From SOKP01 sp048887165 (GTDB lineage: Archaea; Asgardarchaeota; Lokiarchaeia; Sigyniarchaeales; SOKP01): DNA of 64,000 nucleotides. The position numbers were made by a program, and so were the translations under genes. Below are positions 1-8,633 of this stretch, piece after piece (the stretch's first letter is position 1; every line of letters starts with the position of its first letter). The notes under the pieces are model-generated. The model was not told where the DNA came from. It did no database searches and saw only the letters and a list, made by a program, of their open reading frames with translations. The stretch lies in the NCBI GenBank assembly GCA_048887165.1, contig JBHLJZ010000007.1, forward strand, positions 1 through 64,000, in the 5' to 3' direction.

Positions 1-1493
1 TCTTCAATACTACCTTTCACTTTCTCTTCAAAAGCAGCATATGCAGCATTTATAGTATAAGTTTTCAGAGCTTCTTCAATAGATATACACTCTTCAACCA
101 TTAAACCATTTCGGTTAATTAACGCATGCAAACCTAGAATTGGATCCGGATCTTCAATTGGGCAATCTGATCCAGATGCTAAAACTACACCAGCATCAAT
201 AATAGATTTAAATGGATAAGTATAGGTCAATCGTTCTTTTCCTAATCTTTTCTCTAACCATGTATATTCTGAATTTAAAAACGGTGGCTGACAAGAAGCA
301 ATTATACCATATTTTCTCATATCTCTTATTACATCATCCGTAAGCATGGAAGCGTGTTCAATTCTATGCCTATGATTTTCTCTTGGAAATTCTTTCAAAA
401 GTTTTTTATATAAATCAACAACAATTCTATTTCCTTTATCTCCTATTGCATGAATACAAATTTGAAATCCGTTGTTATGTGCGATTTTCATCTTTTCATA
501 GATATCAATTTCATCAACTACACAGAAACCACACATTTCCGGAGCATCTGCGAAAGGTTCGTGCATACAAGCTGTTTTAGCTCCAAAAGTACCATCTAAA
601 TAAAGTTTTAAGCAATTTACTTTAAATTTGCTAAAATCTGTACCATCATCGAAAGGTGGTTTTTTTAATCGCATTAATTTTTTTGGTCTATCGGTGTTAA
701 TCAATGCATACCAATTTTGAGGTATTATATCTTGTACACCACGATATATCGACATTTCAACAGCACCAGCTCCACCAAATTCTCCCCTTGTATCCGTACT
801 GAGAATACCATGAAGTGACGTTATTCCCTTTTCAGTTAAACTTTTAAACGCTTGTTCAGCAGCACTTTTAATTTCTTCAGGACCGGGGAATGAAATTTTA
901 GATAAAATTAAGTCTAGTGCTTTTTCGGATATAATCCCTGTTAATTCACCATCTTCATTTTTCCTTATTTCACCACCTTCAGGAGCAATTGTGTCTTTCG
1001 TTATTTCTGCTAATTCTAATGCTTTTGTATTTGCAATTCCAATATGGCCATCATAACGCATAATAAATAAAGGTTTATCTGAGGATATTTTATCTAAATC
1101 CCATTTAGTGGGTAAAACTGGTTTATCGAAATTTTCTTCCTTTAAATTAAATCCTATACTTAATTCATTTCTTTTTTTAGAATCGCAAGCGCTTTTAAGC
1201 ACTTTTTTTAGCTCTTCAAGGTTATTAATATTAGTTAGATCAGGATTCAGCAAATAAAAAGCATAAATTATAGGGTGAAGATGGCAGTCAATAAAACCAG
1301 GTAACATAGTATTACCATTCAAATTAATTAGAGCATAATCTTCTCCCATCGCAGCTTTTACCTCTTCCAAATTTCCTACAGATTCGATTAATTCTCCAAT
1401 AATACCTACAGCGTCTATTAATGGTTGTTCATCATTAATTGTTATTATAGGTCCACCAAAAAAGATTTTTCGTTCCAGATTTTCATTACTCAT
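1..1493 (-). CDS. YtcJ-type metal-dependent amidohydrolase (3' end outside window)
   Basis: Amidohydrolase superfamily enzyme of the YtcJ/Amidohydro_3 kind, a cytosolic TIM-barrel hydrolase; substrates in this family are mostly unknown amides, carbamates or formylated compounds. The ATG at 1491-1493 opens a frame of about 497 residues that runs off the left edge, so the last few dozen residues are missing (family proteins are usually 530-560). Visible motifs are the first metal site HLH at residues 71-73 in GFIDCHLHP, then HAIGDKGN, HRIEHAS and the late SGSDCPIEDPDP segment that carries the last metal-binding Asp. No signal peptide. It is divergent from the TPR gene that follows. The fold is secure; the substrate is not. 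Confidence 0.88.
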   Translation of the reverse strand, partial: MSNENLERKIFFGGPIITINDEQPLIDAVGIIGELIESVGNLEEVKAAMGEDYALINLNGNTMLPGFIDCHLHPIIYAFYLLNPDLTNINNLEELKKVLKSACDSKKRNELSIGFNLKEENFDKPVLPTKWDLDKISSDKPLFIMRYDGHIGIANTKALELAEITKDTIAPEGGEIRKNEDGELTGIISEKALDLILSKISFPGPEEIKSAAEQAFKSLTEKGITSLHGILSTDTRGEFGGAGAVEMSIYRGVQDIIPQNWYALINTDRPKKLMRLKKPPFDDGTDFSKFKVNCLKLYLDGTFGAKTACMHEPFADAPEMCGFCVVDEIDIYEKMKIAHNNGFQICIHAIGDKGNRIVVDLYKKLLKEFPRENHRHRIEHASMLTDDVIRDMRKYGIIASCQPPFLNSEYTWLEKRLGKERLTYTYPFKSIIDAGVVLASGSDCPIEDPDPILGLHALINRNGLMVEECISIEEALKTYTINAAYAAFEEKVKGSIE

Positions 1494-1709
1494 AGAAAAA
1501 CTCCAACTTATTCATTAATTTAATTTAAATTCGCTCTAAAATAATTTAAGTCTTTCTTTATGCGTTAATCTTCTATTAACTAAATGGTTTTTTAAATCAA
1601 TTTTGAATTTTATAAGTGTTTATAAGAAAAGTTTAAAAAATTTAGATTAATTCTAAGGATTAATATTAAAAATGAAATATTTCTGATTATTTAATTTGGC
1701 GAAGGGAAA

Positions 1710-4070
1710 ATGGTCAAAAAGTCTGACTTAAAGAAACTTAATTCTATTATGCAGGAAGGAAACAAATTTAAGAATGAAAAAAATTACAGTAAAGCAGTTG
1801 AAAAGTATCTTGAAGCGTTATCTTTTGTAGAAGAAAAAGTAAAAGATCCTGAAGATCGATTAGATGAGAGTCAAAATATACAAACTCAAATAGATCAGGT
1901 ATATTCTGTTAAAATTATTGATATAATTGAAGCTACTAAAGTAATATTAAAGCAAAATGAGTATGATAAAGCGTTAAAGGTTTTTGATGAAGCATTGAGA
2001 ATTGCTGATAAAATTGAGGATCCAGAGTTAAGAGAAAATGAAATAAAGGATATCAATGATTGGATTAATCAAGTAAAACTAAATGAGTCAATTTTTAAGG
2101 CTGAAAGATTAAAAAAGGAAGAAAGATTTGAAAATTCCATTGACCTTCTTAAAGAGACTTTAAATAAAGCGCAAGAGATTTATAAAGATAATCCTAACCA
2201 TGAAATTATTATAAAAATCAAAGATGCATTAAACCAAAATTATACAACTCAAATTCATTTATTAATCGAACAAGGCAATAGTTTAAAATTTTCGGTAAAA
2301 CCAAATGAAGCACTTGATATATTTAAAGATGCTCTCAAAATAACCGACAAACTTTTCGAGTCAGAACTTAAGAACACCGAAATAGCTAATCTAAAAAATA
2401 TGATTAATCAACTTTATTCTGACTTTATTAAGCCAATAATAGAAAAAGGTAATGATCTATTAGAACAAAATAATTATAGTGAAGCTAACAAGGAATTTAA
2501 TAAAGCTGTAAATATTGCTGAAAAGATGTTTGAATCAGATCAAAAGAAATTGGAGATGGAAAAAATAACTACAATTGCATCGAGAGCTTTAAATCCTATT
2601 TATGCTGAAAGAATTAAGCCTATTATAGATGAAGGGAAGAAATTAACAATTAAAGAAGGATTCGAAAATGATATTACAATTGTGAATAAAACAATTAAGC
2701 TGTATAAGAAAGCTTTAGATATTGCTGAAGAAATGACTGAGTCTTCTCAGAAAAAACTTGAAATTAAAAATATAGGTGATCTAATAAATAAAACCTGTTT
2801 AACTCGAATCAGCTTATTAAAGGATAATTATTTAAGACATATTGCTCAAAGAAATTATGAACCAGCAATAAATGAATTATATGCGGCAATTAGTATGGCA
2901 AAAGAAATGGCGATTCCTGAAGAAGAAAATCAAGAGCTCGAAGCATTAAAGAATTCAGTTAATAAAGCTTATTCTTCTCAAATAGATGATATTTTGAAAG
3001 AAGGCACGGCTTTATTGGAACAAAAAGAATATGATGCAGCATTAGAAATCTTTAAAAAGGCCTTAGCTATTACAAATAAAATGTATTTAACTGAAGAGAT
3101 GGAAAAGGAAGAAAATAAAATTAAAAGTTTAATTTATCAAGCAGAATTAAAAGATCTTGTTGGACGGGGCGATTTATCTGAAGAACAAAAGAGATTCGAA
3201 AGAGAACTCGAAAAATTAAACAAAAAAATGGAATATGCTAAAACTATTGATGATTTAGATCGCAGATTTGAAGAAATGAATAAAATTAAATTATCTATTG
3301 ATGAAGTCCATTTTTCTGAAATTAAATTGTTAATAGAACAGGCAATTCAATTTGCTGATGAAGAAAACTTCAAGGAAAGTTTTGAATATTTTGAAAAAGC
3401 TATGAGTGTGAATGACTTAATAGAAAGTTCTGAATATAAAGATAGAGTCCCAATTAAAACAAAATATAAAAAGGTTTTAATTAATAAAGCTAAAATTGGA
3501 ATTAAAAATAAGAGATATGACGATGCAATAAACGATTGTAATGATGCTTTAAAATTAGATAGTACATTTATTGAAGCATACTTCACAATTGGAATTGCTA
3601 ATACGCTTAAAGGAGATTTTGATACAGCTATTAATACTTTTAAAAAAGCACTTGATTTGAGTAAAAATCACGCGAAGTCATGGAACCACATGGGGATAGC
3701 ATATGAAAAGAAAGGTGAGCCTGATAAGGCTATCGAATCTTATAAACAAGCTGTTGAAGTGGAACCTTTATATGCGGAAGCATTTTACAACATGGCAAAC
3801 GCGTATAGAACAAAAAAAGAATATGATAGAGCTATTGATAATTATATAAAGGCGACCGAATTAGATCCGTTCTTAGCTCATGCATGGCTCTTTATGGGAT
3901 ACACATATTTAGGCAAGAAAGAATATTTCAGGGCAATTCAAAACTTTGATAAAGCTTTTGAAGTAACACCAGATTTAATTAATGAATTTGGAGCACATGT
4001 TAAAGATTTTAAAGATATAGTAGCAAAACTCGAAAATAAGTTATCTGATAAATTTGCTAATAAATACTGA
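1710..4070 (+). CDS. Large TPR-repeat protein (786 aa)
   Basis: Cytosolic helical-repeat scaffold with no catalytic motif seen. Residues 1 to about 580 hold nine degenerate long repeats of roughly 60-75 residues, each starting like IKPIIEKGNDLLEQ followed by an acidic spacer and a third helix. The last 190 residues hold five canonical 34-residue TPRs, for example AWLFMGYTYLGKKEYFRAIQ. TPR arrays bind partner proteins, so this is probably an assembly platform; the partner is unknown. The start follows a purine-rich AAGGGAAA just before the ATG. A TATA-like AAGTTTAAAAAAT lies about 80 bases upstream. It is a single-gene unit facing the GTPase gene. Very rich in Lys, Glu and Ile. Confidence 0.85.
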   Translation: MVKKSDLKKLNSIMQEGNKFKNEKNYSKAVEKYLEALSFVEEKVKDPEDRLDESQNIQTQIDQVYSVKIIDIIEATKVILKQNEYDKALKVFDEALRIADKIEDPELRENEIKDINDWINQVKLNESIFKAERLKKEERFENSIDLLKETLNKAQEIYKDNPNHEIIIKIKDALNQNYTTQIHLLIEQGNSLKFSVKPNEALDIFKDALKITDKLFESELKNTEIANLKNMINQLYSDFIKPIIEKGNDLLEQNNYSEANKEFNKAVNIAEKMFESDQKKLEMEKITTIASRALNPIYAERIKPIIDEGKKLTIKEGFENDITIVNKTIKLYKKALDIAEEMTESSQKKLEIKNIGDLINKTCLTRISLLKDNYLRHIAQRNYEPAINELYAAISMAKEMAIPEEENQELEALKNSVNKAYSSQIDDILKEGTALLEQKEYDAALEIFKKALAITNKMYLTEEMEKEENKIKSLIYQAELKDLVGRGDLSEEQKRFERELEKLNKKMEYAKTIDDLDRRFEEMNKIKLSIDEVHFSEIKLLIEQAIQFADEENFKESFEYFEKAMSVNDLIESSEYKDRVPIKTKYKKVLINKAKIGIKNKRYDDAINDCNDALKLDSTFIEAYFTIGIANTLKGDFDTAINTFKKALDLSKNHAKSWNHMGIAYEKKGEPDKAIESYKQAVEVEPLYAEAFYNMANAYRTKKEYDRAIDNYIKATELDPFLAHAWLFMGYTYLGKKEYFRAIQNFDKAFEVTPDLINEFGAHVKDFKDIVAKLENKLSDKFANKY

Positions 4071-4154
4071 TAATTTTTACATTTAATTATTAATTTTTAC
4101 TCTAATAATAAAAATTTAAGAAAAAAAAAGAAAAAATCGGAAAAGATTTAAATT

Positions 4155-5051
4155 TTACAAAAGATTGGAAGCATATTGTTTAACTAAGTAATCGATCTTT
4201 TCAGAATCTAATTGTTCAATCTCGAGTTCGGGACACATATGTTCTAAATGGCATAATAATTCATATAAACCATCTTCAGCGTCTTTTACATTTACTGAAT
4301 CTCCTGAATTAATTACAATGGATCCTAGTAAGTTTTTTGATCGTTTAAAAATGATTAAATTATCACCAATTTTTAATTGATCTAAATCAGATTTGAATGA
4401 TTCTTTTACGAAACTATTAATTGCTGCGAATAAACCCCCTTGTAGAATATCTTCATTTGAAGAAGAAGTAAGAGGGACGCCTCCTTGATTGAATACTGTG
4501 ACTGCTTTGGTGCTAAGTTTTTTAGTGAGTTGTTTTCCAGTTAATTTATAGTATATTTTCATAAATGCTTTAACAATACCATATCCAGTTTTACATGAGA
4601 TTGGAATGATTTCAAATGAAGGTAAATTCCTTAAATCTAAAGCATCAATAATTTCACTAATTTGCGCTACAGGTTGAAGGTCATATTTATTCGCTAATAC
4701 TATTAGTGGTTTCTTCTTAAAGATGTCAGAAAGTTTCCACAATTCATCTTTAGCTTCATTAAATCTCTCCCTTGCATACGCATCAATCATAAAAATCACA
4801 CATTCAGCTTGAGATGCTTCTCCTAACCATAAATCTCTAAAGTCTTTTTGACCCCCAAGATCCATTAGATCCATACGAACACCTTGTACTTCCATTGTGG
4901 TCATTTCTTTACCCATAGTTGGTGTGTGTTCAATGAAAGTTCCATTCTGAAGAAATGAAACCATTGTAGTTTTACCAGCGGAATCTAAACCACAGATAAC
5001 TACCTTCTTATCTTTTGAAAAGACTCTCTTTAAAATGTTTTTTACTCCCAT
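4155..5051 (-). CDS. Arf-like small GTPase fused to a longin/roadblock-type domain
   Basis: Ras-superfamily GTPase of the Arf/Sar/SR-beta branch. G1 GLDSAGKT at 21-28, switch-I Thr in TPTMG (45), G3 DLGGQ at 64-68 with the Arf-type Gly-Gly-Gln, G4 NKYD at 121-124 and G5 SCK at 152-154 are all present. The N-terminus MGVKNILKRVF can form an amphipathic helix and has Gly2, as Arf proteins do. After the G domain (about 1-175) residues 184-298 form a second domain starting FNQGGVPLTSS and continuing GGLFAAINSF, the pattern of longin/roadblock-like sensor domains. The G domain alone would be about 175 residues, so the 298-residue length is a fusion. It follows the seven-helix operon on the same strand after a 248-base gap. 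GTPase call is firm; the tail fold is inferred by eye. Confidence 0.9.
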   Translation of the reverse strand: MGVKNILKRVFSKDKKVVICGLDSAGKTTMVSFLQNGTFIEHTPTMGKEMTTMEVQGVRMDLMDLGGQKDFRDLWLGEASQAECVIFMIDAYARERFNEAKDELWKLSDIFKKKPLIVLANKYDLQPVAQISEIIDALDLRNLPSFEIIPISCKTGYGIVKAFMKIYYKLTGKQLTKKLSTKAVTVFNQGGVPLTSSSNEDILQGGLFAAINSFVKESFKSDLDQLKIGDNLIIFKRSKNLLGSIVINSGDSVNVKDAEDGLYELLCHLEHMCPELEIEQLDSEKIDYLVKQYASNLL

Positions 5052-5149
5052 TTTATTTCACAAATTATAATCTATAGATTCAGAACTCTAATTATAACTT
5101 AAATTGTATATAAAATTTGTTACATAAAAATACAAATATTTAAGGCTTT

Positions 5150-5190
5150 TTTTGTTCTATTGACACAAAATAGGATTTTTTACCACAAAT
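5150..5190 (-). promoter_or_regulatory. Dyad-bearing element upstream of the GTPase gene (copy A)
   Basis: About 99 bases upstream of the GTPase ATG. The top strand starts TTTTGTTCTATTGACACAA and contains the inverted repeat CTATT-7-AATAG around the core TTGACACAA. A closely similar 43-base element lies at 7222-7264 upstream of the seven-helix operon. A shared regulator site is the simplest reading; a repeated 3' element of the preceding genes is the alternative. Confidence 0.4.
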
Positions 5191-5299
5191 GTTGTTCAAT
5201 ATTTTTCAATTAGATATATGAGATAATCTAATATTATCTTATGAGAATAGTACGGTATAAAAAAATAGAAAAGATTATTAAAAAAAAATTGATTATGAT

Positions 5300-5950
5300 T
5301 TATTCTTTAACAACAAACTTTGCGATCCAAGTTCCCATAATTTTTTGTTCTTCTTCTTGATTTAGAAATATGTATTTTTCATAAAAGCCTTTACTGCCTA
5401 AGACTAAAGTGCATGTCGCAACTACTTTAAAAATCCCTACTACGAATAAATTAGGCATCATCTGGCCAGAACCCCATATTAAGAAAAATAGACCCATACC
5501 GATGGCAAGACCATTACGGTTTCTTTTTCCATCTCTTAAAAGGATGTATGCTGGCCCATAACTAAGAATCATAGCATATATAATGAATGGCATAGAATTA
5601 TCTATAATTATATTTCCAACTATAAGATAGAATGTTATGATAAATGGCAATGAATAAAGTTTTACTAAAGCACGTAGGTAGAGCATAAATTCAAATTGAA
5701 TAATAAACAATACATATCCAATTACATATCCTATTCTTAAAGAACTTATAAATTTAATATTTGTATTAACATCAAGTAATCCTGCTATAGTTTCAAAAAA
5801 AGCATGGCTAATTACTGCAACAGTATAAACGATAACAGCCATATACATTCTATTCTTACTGTCTTTCCATTTCTTAATATTCGGAATTAGGGCAACAATA
5901 CCTAAAGCGACTATCATTATTTCTGGTATTACTAGTTCTAACTGAGCCAT
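5300..5950 (-). CDS. Seven-helix membrane protein (216 aa)
   Basis: Integral membrane protein of unknown function. Seven hydrophobic segments can be placed at roughly 5-25, 38-57, 72-92, 98-116, 118-137, 148-166 and 168-188, with short loops and a polar C-terminal tail after the motif GSKGFYEKY. It resembles in size and topology the stand-alone seven-helix receptor modules found in front of histidine kinases, but no kinase or other cytosolic domain follows. It is the last gene of a three-gene operon: one base separates it from the next seven-helix gene upstream. No catalytic or transport motif is seen. Pairing with a second seven-helix protein and a cytosolic partner suggests a sensor or receptor complex; this is inference. 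Confidence 0.75.
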   Translation of the reverse strand: MAQLELVIPEIMIVALGIVALIPNIKKWKDSKNRMYMAVIVYTVAVISHAFFETIAGLLDVNTNIKFISSLRIGYVIGYVLFIIQFEFMLYLRALVKLYSLPFIITFYLIVGNIIIDNSMPFIIYAMILSYGPAYILLRDGKRNRNGLAIGMGLFFLIWGSGQMMPNLFVVGIFKVVATCTLVLGSKGFYEKYIFLNQEEEQKIMGTWIAKFVVKE

Positions 5951-5951
5951 T

Positions 5952-6596
5952 TTATGAAATAACCTCCTCTTTGAATGGTTTGAAAAATCCGAGAGCGAAA
6001 ATCAGAACAAAAATATTATATGATAAAATCACTATCTGGTTAATAAAAGATACTTCTATTATTAATGTAGAAAATGCTAATGTGAAAAAAATAGCCATAC
6101 CAAATGCTCCATTATCTTTAACACGAAAAGTTGTAAAATACATAAATCCAAGGCTACATATTCCTGCTATCAATATATACATTTCAATCCATGCATCAAA
6201 TCCAGTTAAATAGTAAAAAATTACCATACCACCAAATAAGAAAAGTGAAACAAGATATAAAGGCTCCCATTTATTAGCATAAAAAACTAGACTGAGTCCT
6301 ATTGAAACCATCGTACCAATTAATATAGAATATAAATTTACACTCTCTATATTATACCCAAATATTTGACCTATTATTGGAAACAATGAGAGTTCTACAA
6401 TATATTCTAAAATACTCATTGTTGCAAAACAGAAAAATATGCCGAAAGTCATTAAACGAATATAGTTATATTGGCCTGTAGATCTCTTCTCTTTAATTAC
6501 TTTTCTTCCTAAAATTAATGTTGCAAAGGGAATAAGAACAGCACTAAGTAAGTATCCAAGTTGCCTAATATTTTCAAGTAAAATATCTTCTACCAT
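5952..6596 (-). CDS. Seven-helix membrane protein (214 aa)
   Basis: Second seven-helix protein, nearly the same length as its downstream neighbour and ending in a similar way (FALGFFKPFKEE against LVLGSKGFYEKY), so the two may be distant paralogues that form a heteromer. Hydrophobic segments lie at about 12-30, 45-66, 70-88, 92-107, 112-130, 134-152 and 164-203. There is no signal peptidase site and no soluble domain. Its ATG overlaps the last base of the upstream 164-residue gene, and one base separates its stop from the next ATG, so the three are translationally coupled. Function unknown; receptor-like role inferred from topology and operon. Confidence 0.75.
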   Translation of the reverse strand: MVEDILLENIRQLGYLLSAVLIPFATLILGRKVIKEKRSTGQYNYIRLMTFGIFFCFATMSILEYIVELSLFPIIGQIFGYNIESVNLYSILIGTMVSIGLSLVFYANKWEPLYLVSLFLFGGMVIFYYLTGFDAWIEMYILIAGICSLGFMYFTTFRVKDNGAFGMAIFFTLAFSTLIIEVSFINQIVILSYNIFVLIFALGFFKPFKEEVIS

Positions 6597-7090
6597 TAGA
6601 AAAAACTCCCCTTTAATTTTGGTTTCTCTTTGAGTATTTTTGCTTTAATATCTTTAAAGATTCTAGAAAAATCAATTAGTAGATCTTCGATTTGTACATC
6701 GATTTCTTGATTCATCCCATTATAAATAGCATTATGATATTTTGTTAAAATCGCTTCATTTAATAAACCCTTTGTTTCTAATTTTTCTACGAGTTCTTTT
6801 AAAGCTGGTTTGTATATCTCAACTTTATCACGTTTATGTAAGAGAACTGAAAGTGAAAATAAATCGTCTCTATCAACTTTCTGTTGAACTTTGAAAATAT
6901 ATGACAATACAAGATATTTGTTATAATTATCCTCGATAAAATCTCCAACTTTAGCTCCAATAGGAAAACATTTCTTAAGTATATCAGTTTCCTCGCCGAT
7001 TTTTGATACAGAGGGATATGAACTTATTATTTCAGGATTAGACCCCACAAATCCGCCTAATTTTGACAAAATTGCATATTCAGTCGCCAT
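6596..7090 (-). CDS. Cytosolic protein heading the seven-helix operon, possibly longin/DENN-related
   Basis: A 164-residue soluble protein that I do not recognise with certainty. The centre holds a conserved-looking block, FPIGAKVGDFI, then LSYIFKV and DRDDLFSLSVLLHKR, followed by helices. Alternation of strands around a P-G-x-x-x-G-D-F turn and a later D-R-D-D helix start recalls the longin part of uDENN-type GTPase regulators, but this is only a pattern impression. The start MATEYAIL is preceded by AGTAGGTTTTAATC, a weak leader. It overlaps the first seven-helix gene by one base, so it most likely acts with those two membrane proteins. An Arf-like GTPase gene lies downstream. No cysteine cluster, no membrane segment. 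Confidence 0.7.
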   Translation of the reverse strand: MATEYAILSKLGGFVGSNPEIISSYPSVSKIGEETDILKKCFPIGAKVGDFIEDNYNKYLVLSYIFKVQQKVDRDDLFSLSVLLHKRDKVEIYKPALKELVEKLETKGLLNEAILTKYHNAIYNGMNQEIDVQIEDLLIDFSRIFKDIKAKILKEKPKLKGSFF

Positions 7091-7221
7091 GATTAAAACC
7101 TACTTTTTGATTTTTCATTATAGGTAAAAAATACCTTAAACCAAGATATTTTTGATATTTTGTATAAAGGTTAAAAAGAAGGAGAAAATCCGAACTTAAA
7201 TATGATTTTTTTTCCAAAAAA

Positions 7222-7264
7222 TTTTGTTCTGTTGTCACAAATAGAATTATTTACACACAAAAAT
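7222..7264 (-). promoter_or_regulatory. Dyad-bearing element upstream of the seven-helix operon (copy B)
   Basis: Copy of the element at 5150-5190, in the same orientation, 132 bases upstream of the ATG at 7090 and 20 bases past the stop of the flavoprotein gene. It reads TTTTGTTCTGTTGTCACAA and then ATAGAATTATTTACACACAA. The inverted arms TTCTGTT/AATAGAA surround the 9-base near-palindrome TTGTCACAA. About 31 of 36 aligned bases match copy A with one gap. Confidence 0.4.
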
Positions 7265-7283
7265 CTGATGAAAAAAGGATAAT

Positions 7284-8549
7284 TTACTTCATCATAGCTT
7301 TTAAAAATTTTGGCCATAATATTAACTTGGATAAAGCTGGAAGAGCTCCAAATAACTTTTCTCCGACCCATCGGTCTCTATCTGTGTCATAATTCCATAA
7401 ATCTTGAATCATATGTGCTTCATAAACATATTTTCTAACAGTTTTATTAGTATTTAACAAATTGGTATAGGTAGTCCAAAGGGTCTTCGAATGTGATTCA
7501 CCACTATAAAATAAATATTCACACGCATCACCATTTCTAAAATAACCATCTAATAGATTTCTTTTAATCTCTTGATCGTATTTGCTTAATTCCATACTAG
7601 TAAAATTACTCTCTTTTTTAAATAGAGGTTCAATAGTTTTCGCAGCAACATCAGCACTCAACAATCCACATAAGATTCCTTCATAAAAAAATGCTGTAAC
7701 TAAACCTGCAGCTTCACCTAAAATAAGAACCCTATCTTTTGACAAAGATTTAATTGGGTGTTTTGAAATATCTCCTGTAACAAATTTACTTGTATCCCAT
7801 TTTAATCCTTTAATAAATGGTTGAATTTTCTGGTAATTTTTCAAAATTCTGTTTAATTTCTCCTTAAGTTCATTCGGTTCCTCTTTATTCCCCAAATATC
7901 CCGTTGAAATCCTTTCCTTACCAACGTTAAAAAAGAAGGGACCGTTAGGGCTTATTTTTGGATTCAAATGAAACATATATTGAAAAGTAAAATTCTCATT
8001 TAGCAAATCTTCATCAGCCCAAATATTTGTATAAATTCCTGTAAAAGAATCGGGTTTTTCAAATCCTATTGATCTTTGTAAGTCAAAACCCCGAGAACCA
8101 GTTGCTAACACAAGTAATTTGGTTTTATAAGATTCCCCTTTACTATTAATAAGCTCTATGTAGTCATTATATTTATTTATCCTAGTGATTTTTTCGTTAA
8201 ATTTCGCTATACCGCCATTGTCTTTAAATTTCTGTATCAGTTTTTCAATAAAGACTTCTGTTTTAGATATTTTACCTAATGGTGCTCCGAACTCCTGAGA
8301 AGATAAAAGCCCATTATATTCTTCACTTTTATAATTCAATTGCAGAAATGGACGAGGAAAAATATCTTCATTATTCCATAGAGTATCATCAATGTAGGGT
8401 TTATTATGTTCAGCGAATATATTAGTCCTAACTGGAATTCCTGCATCATAGTCTTGAGCTTCAATGAGAAGGGTTTTTGCGAATTTAGAAACTTTATTCA
8501 CAAAAGAAGAACCAGAAATTCCAGCACCAATAGTTATAATATCATACAT
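7284..8549 (-). CDS. FAD-dependent oxidoreductase, geranylgeranyl-reductase type
   Basis: Soluble flavoprotein of the geranylgeranyl reductase (GGR)/PHBH-like family. The N-terminus carries the dinucleotide-binding GAGISGSSF (about 8-16), a central LATGSRG, and the second FAD motif LGEAAGLVTAFFYEGI near residue 279 followed by a helix of the GLLSADVAA type. These are the hallmark segments of GGRs, which saturate isoprenoid chains of archaeal lipids. At 421 residues it is close to the usual 390-450. The extra C-terminal helices (after about 330) are less typical. Neighbours do not indicate a lipid operon, so a different hydrophobic substrate is possible. Single gene between the seven-helix operon and the frameshifted longin-like gene. 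Confidence 0.8.
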   Translation of the reverse strand: MYDIITIGAGISGSSFVNKVSKFAKTLLIEAQDYDAGIPVRTNIFAEHNKPYIDDTLWNNEDIFPRPFLQLNYKSEEYNGLLSSQEFGAPLGKISKTEVFIEKLIQKFKDNGGIAKFNEKITRINKYNDYIELINSKGESYKTKLLVLATGSRGFDLQRSIGFEKPDSFTGIYTNIWADEDLLNENFTFQYMFHLNPKISPNGPFFFNVGKERISTGYLGNKEEPNELKEKLNRILKNYQKIQPFIKGLKWDTSKFVTGDISKHPIKSLSKDRVLILGEAAGLVTAFFYEGILCGLLSADVAAKTIEPLFKKESNFTSMELSKYDQEIKRNLLDGYFRNGDACEYLFYSGESHSKTLWTTYTNLLNTNKTVRKYVYEAHMIQDLWNYDTDRDRWVGEKLFGALPALSKLILWPKFLKAMMK

Positions 8550-8633
8550 AATTAAGATTTTTAATAATAAGAGATAAAAAAAGGTTATTCTTCTAGTTCA
8601 AATCAATGAAGTTAATTCTTTTTATTTAATTTC

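Noticed and set aside
383..580. Short plus-strand frame over the amidohydrolase gene
   Set aside because: It is opposite to a well-supported long gene with all family motifs and has no leader or domain.
3347..3586. Minus-strand frame inside the TPR gene
   Set aside because: Antisense shadow of a repetitive Lys/Glu/Ile-rich gene; no start context.
7171..7371. Minus-strand 66-residue frame over the end of the flavoprotein
   Set aside because: Out of frame with the flavoprotein on the same strand, crossing its stop; covers the repeat element and shows no domain.
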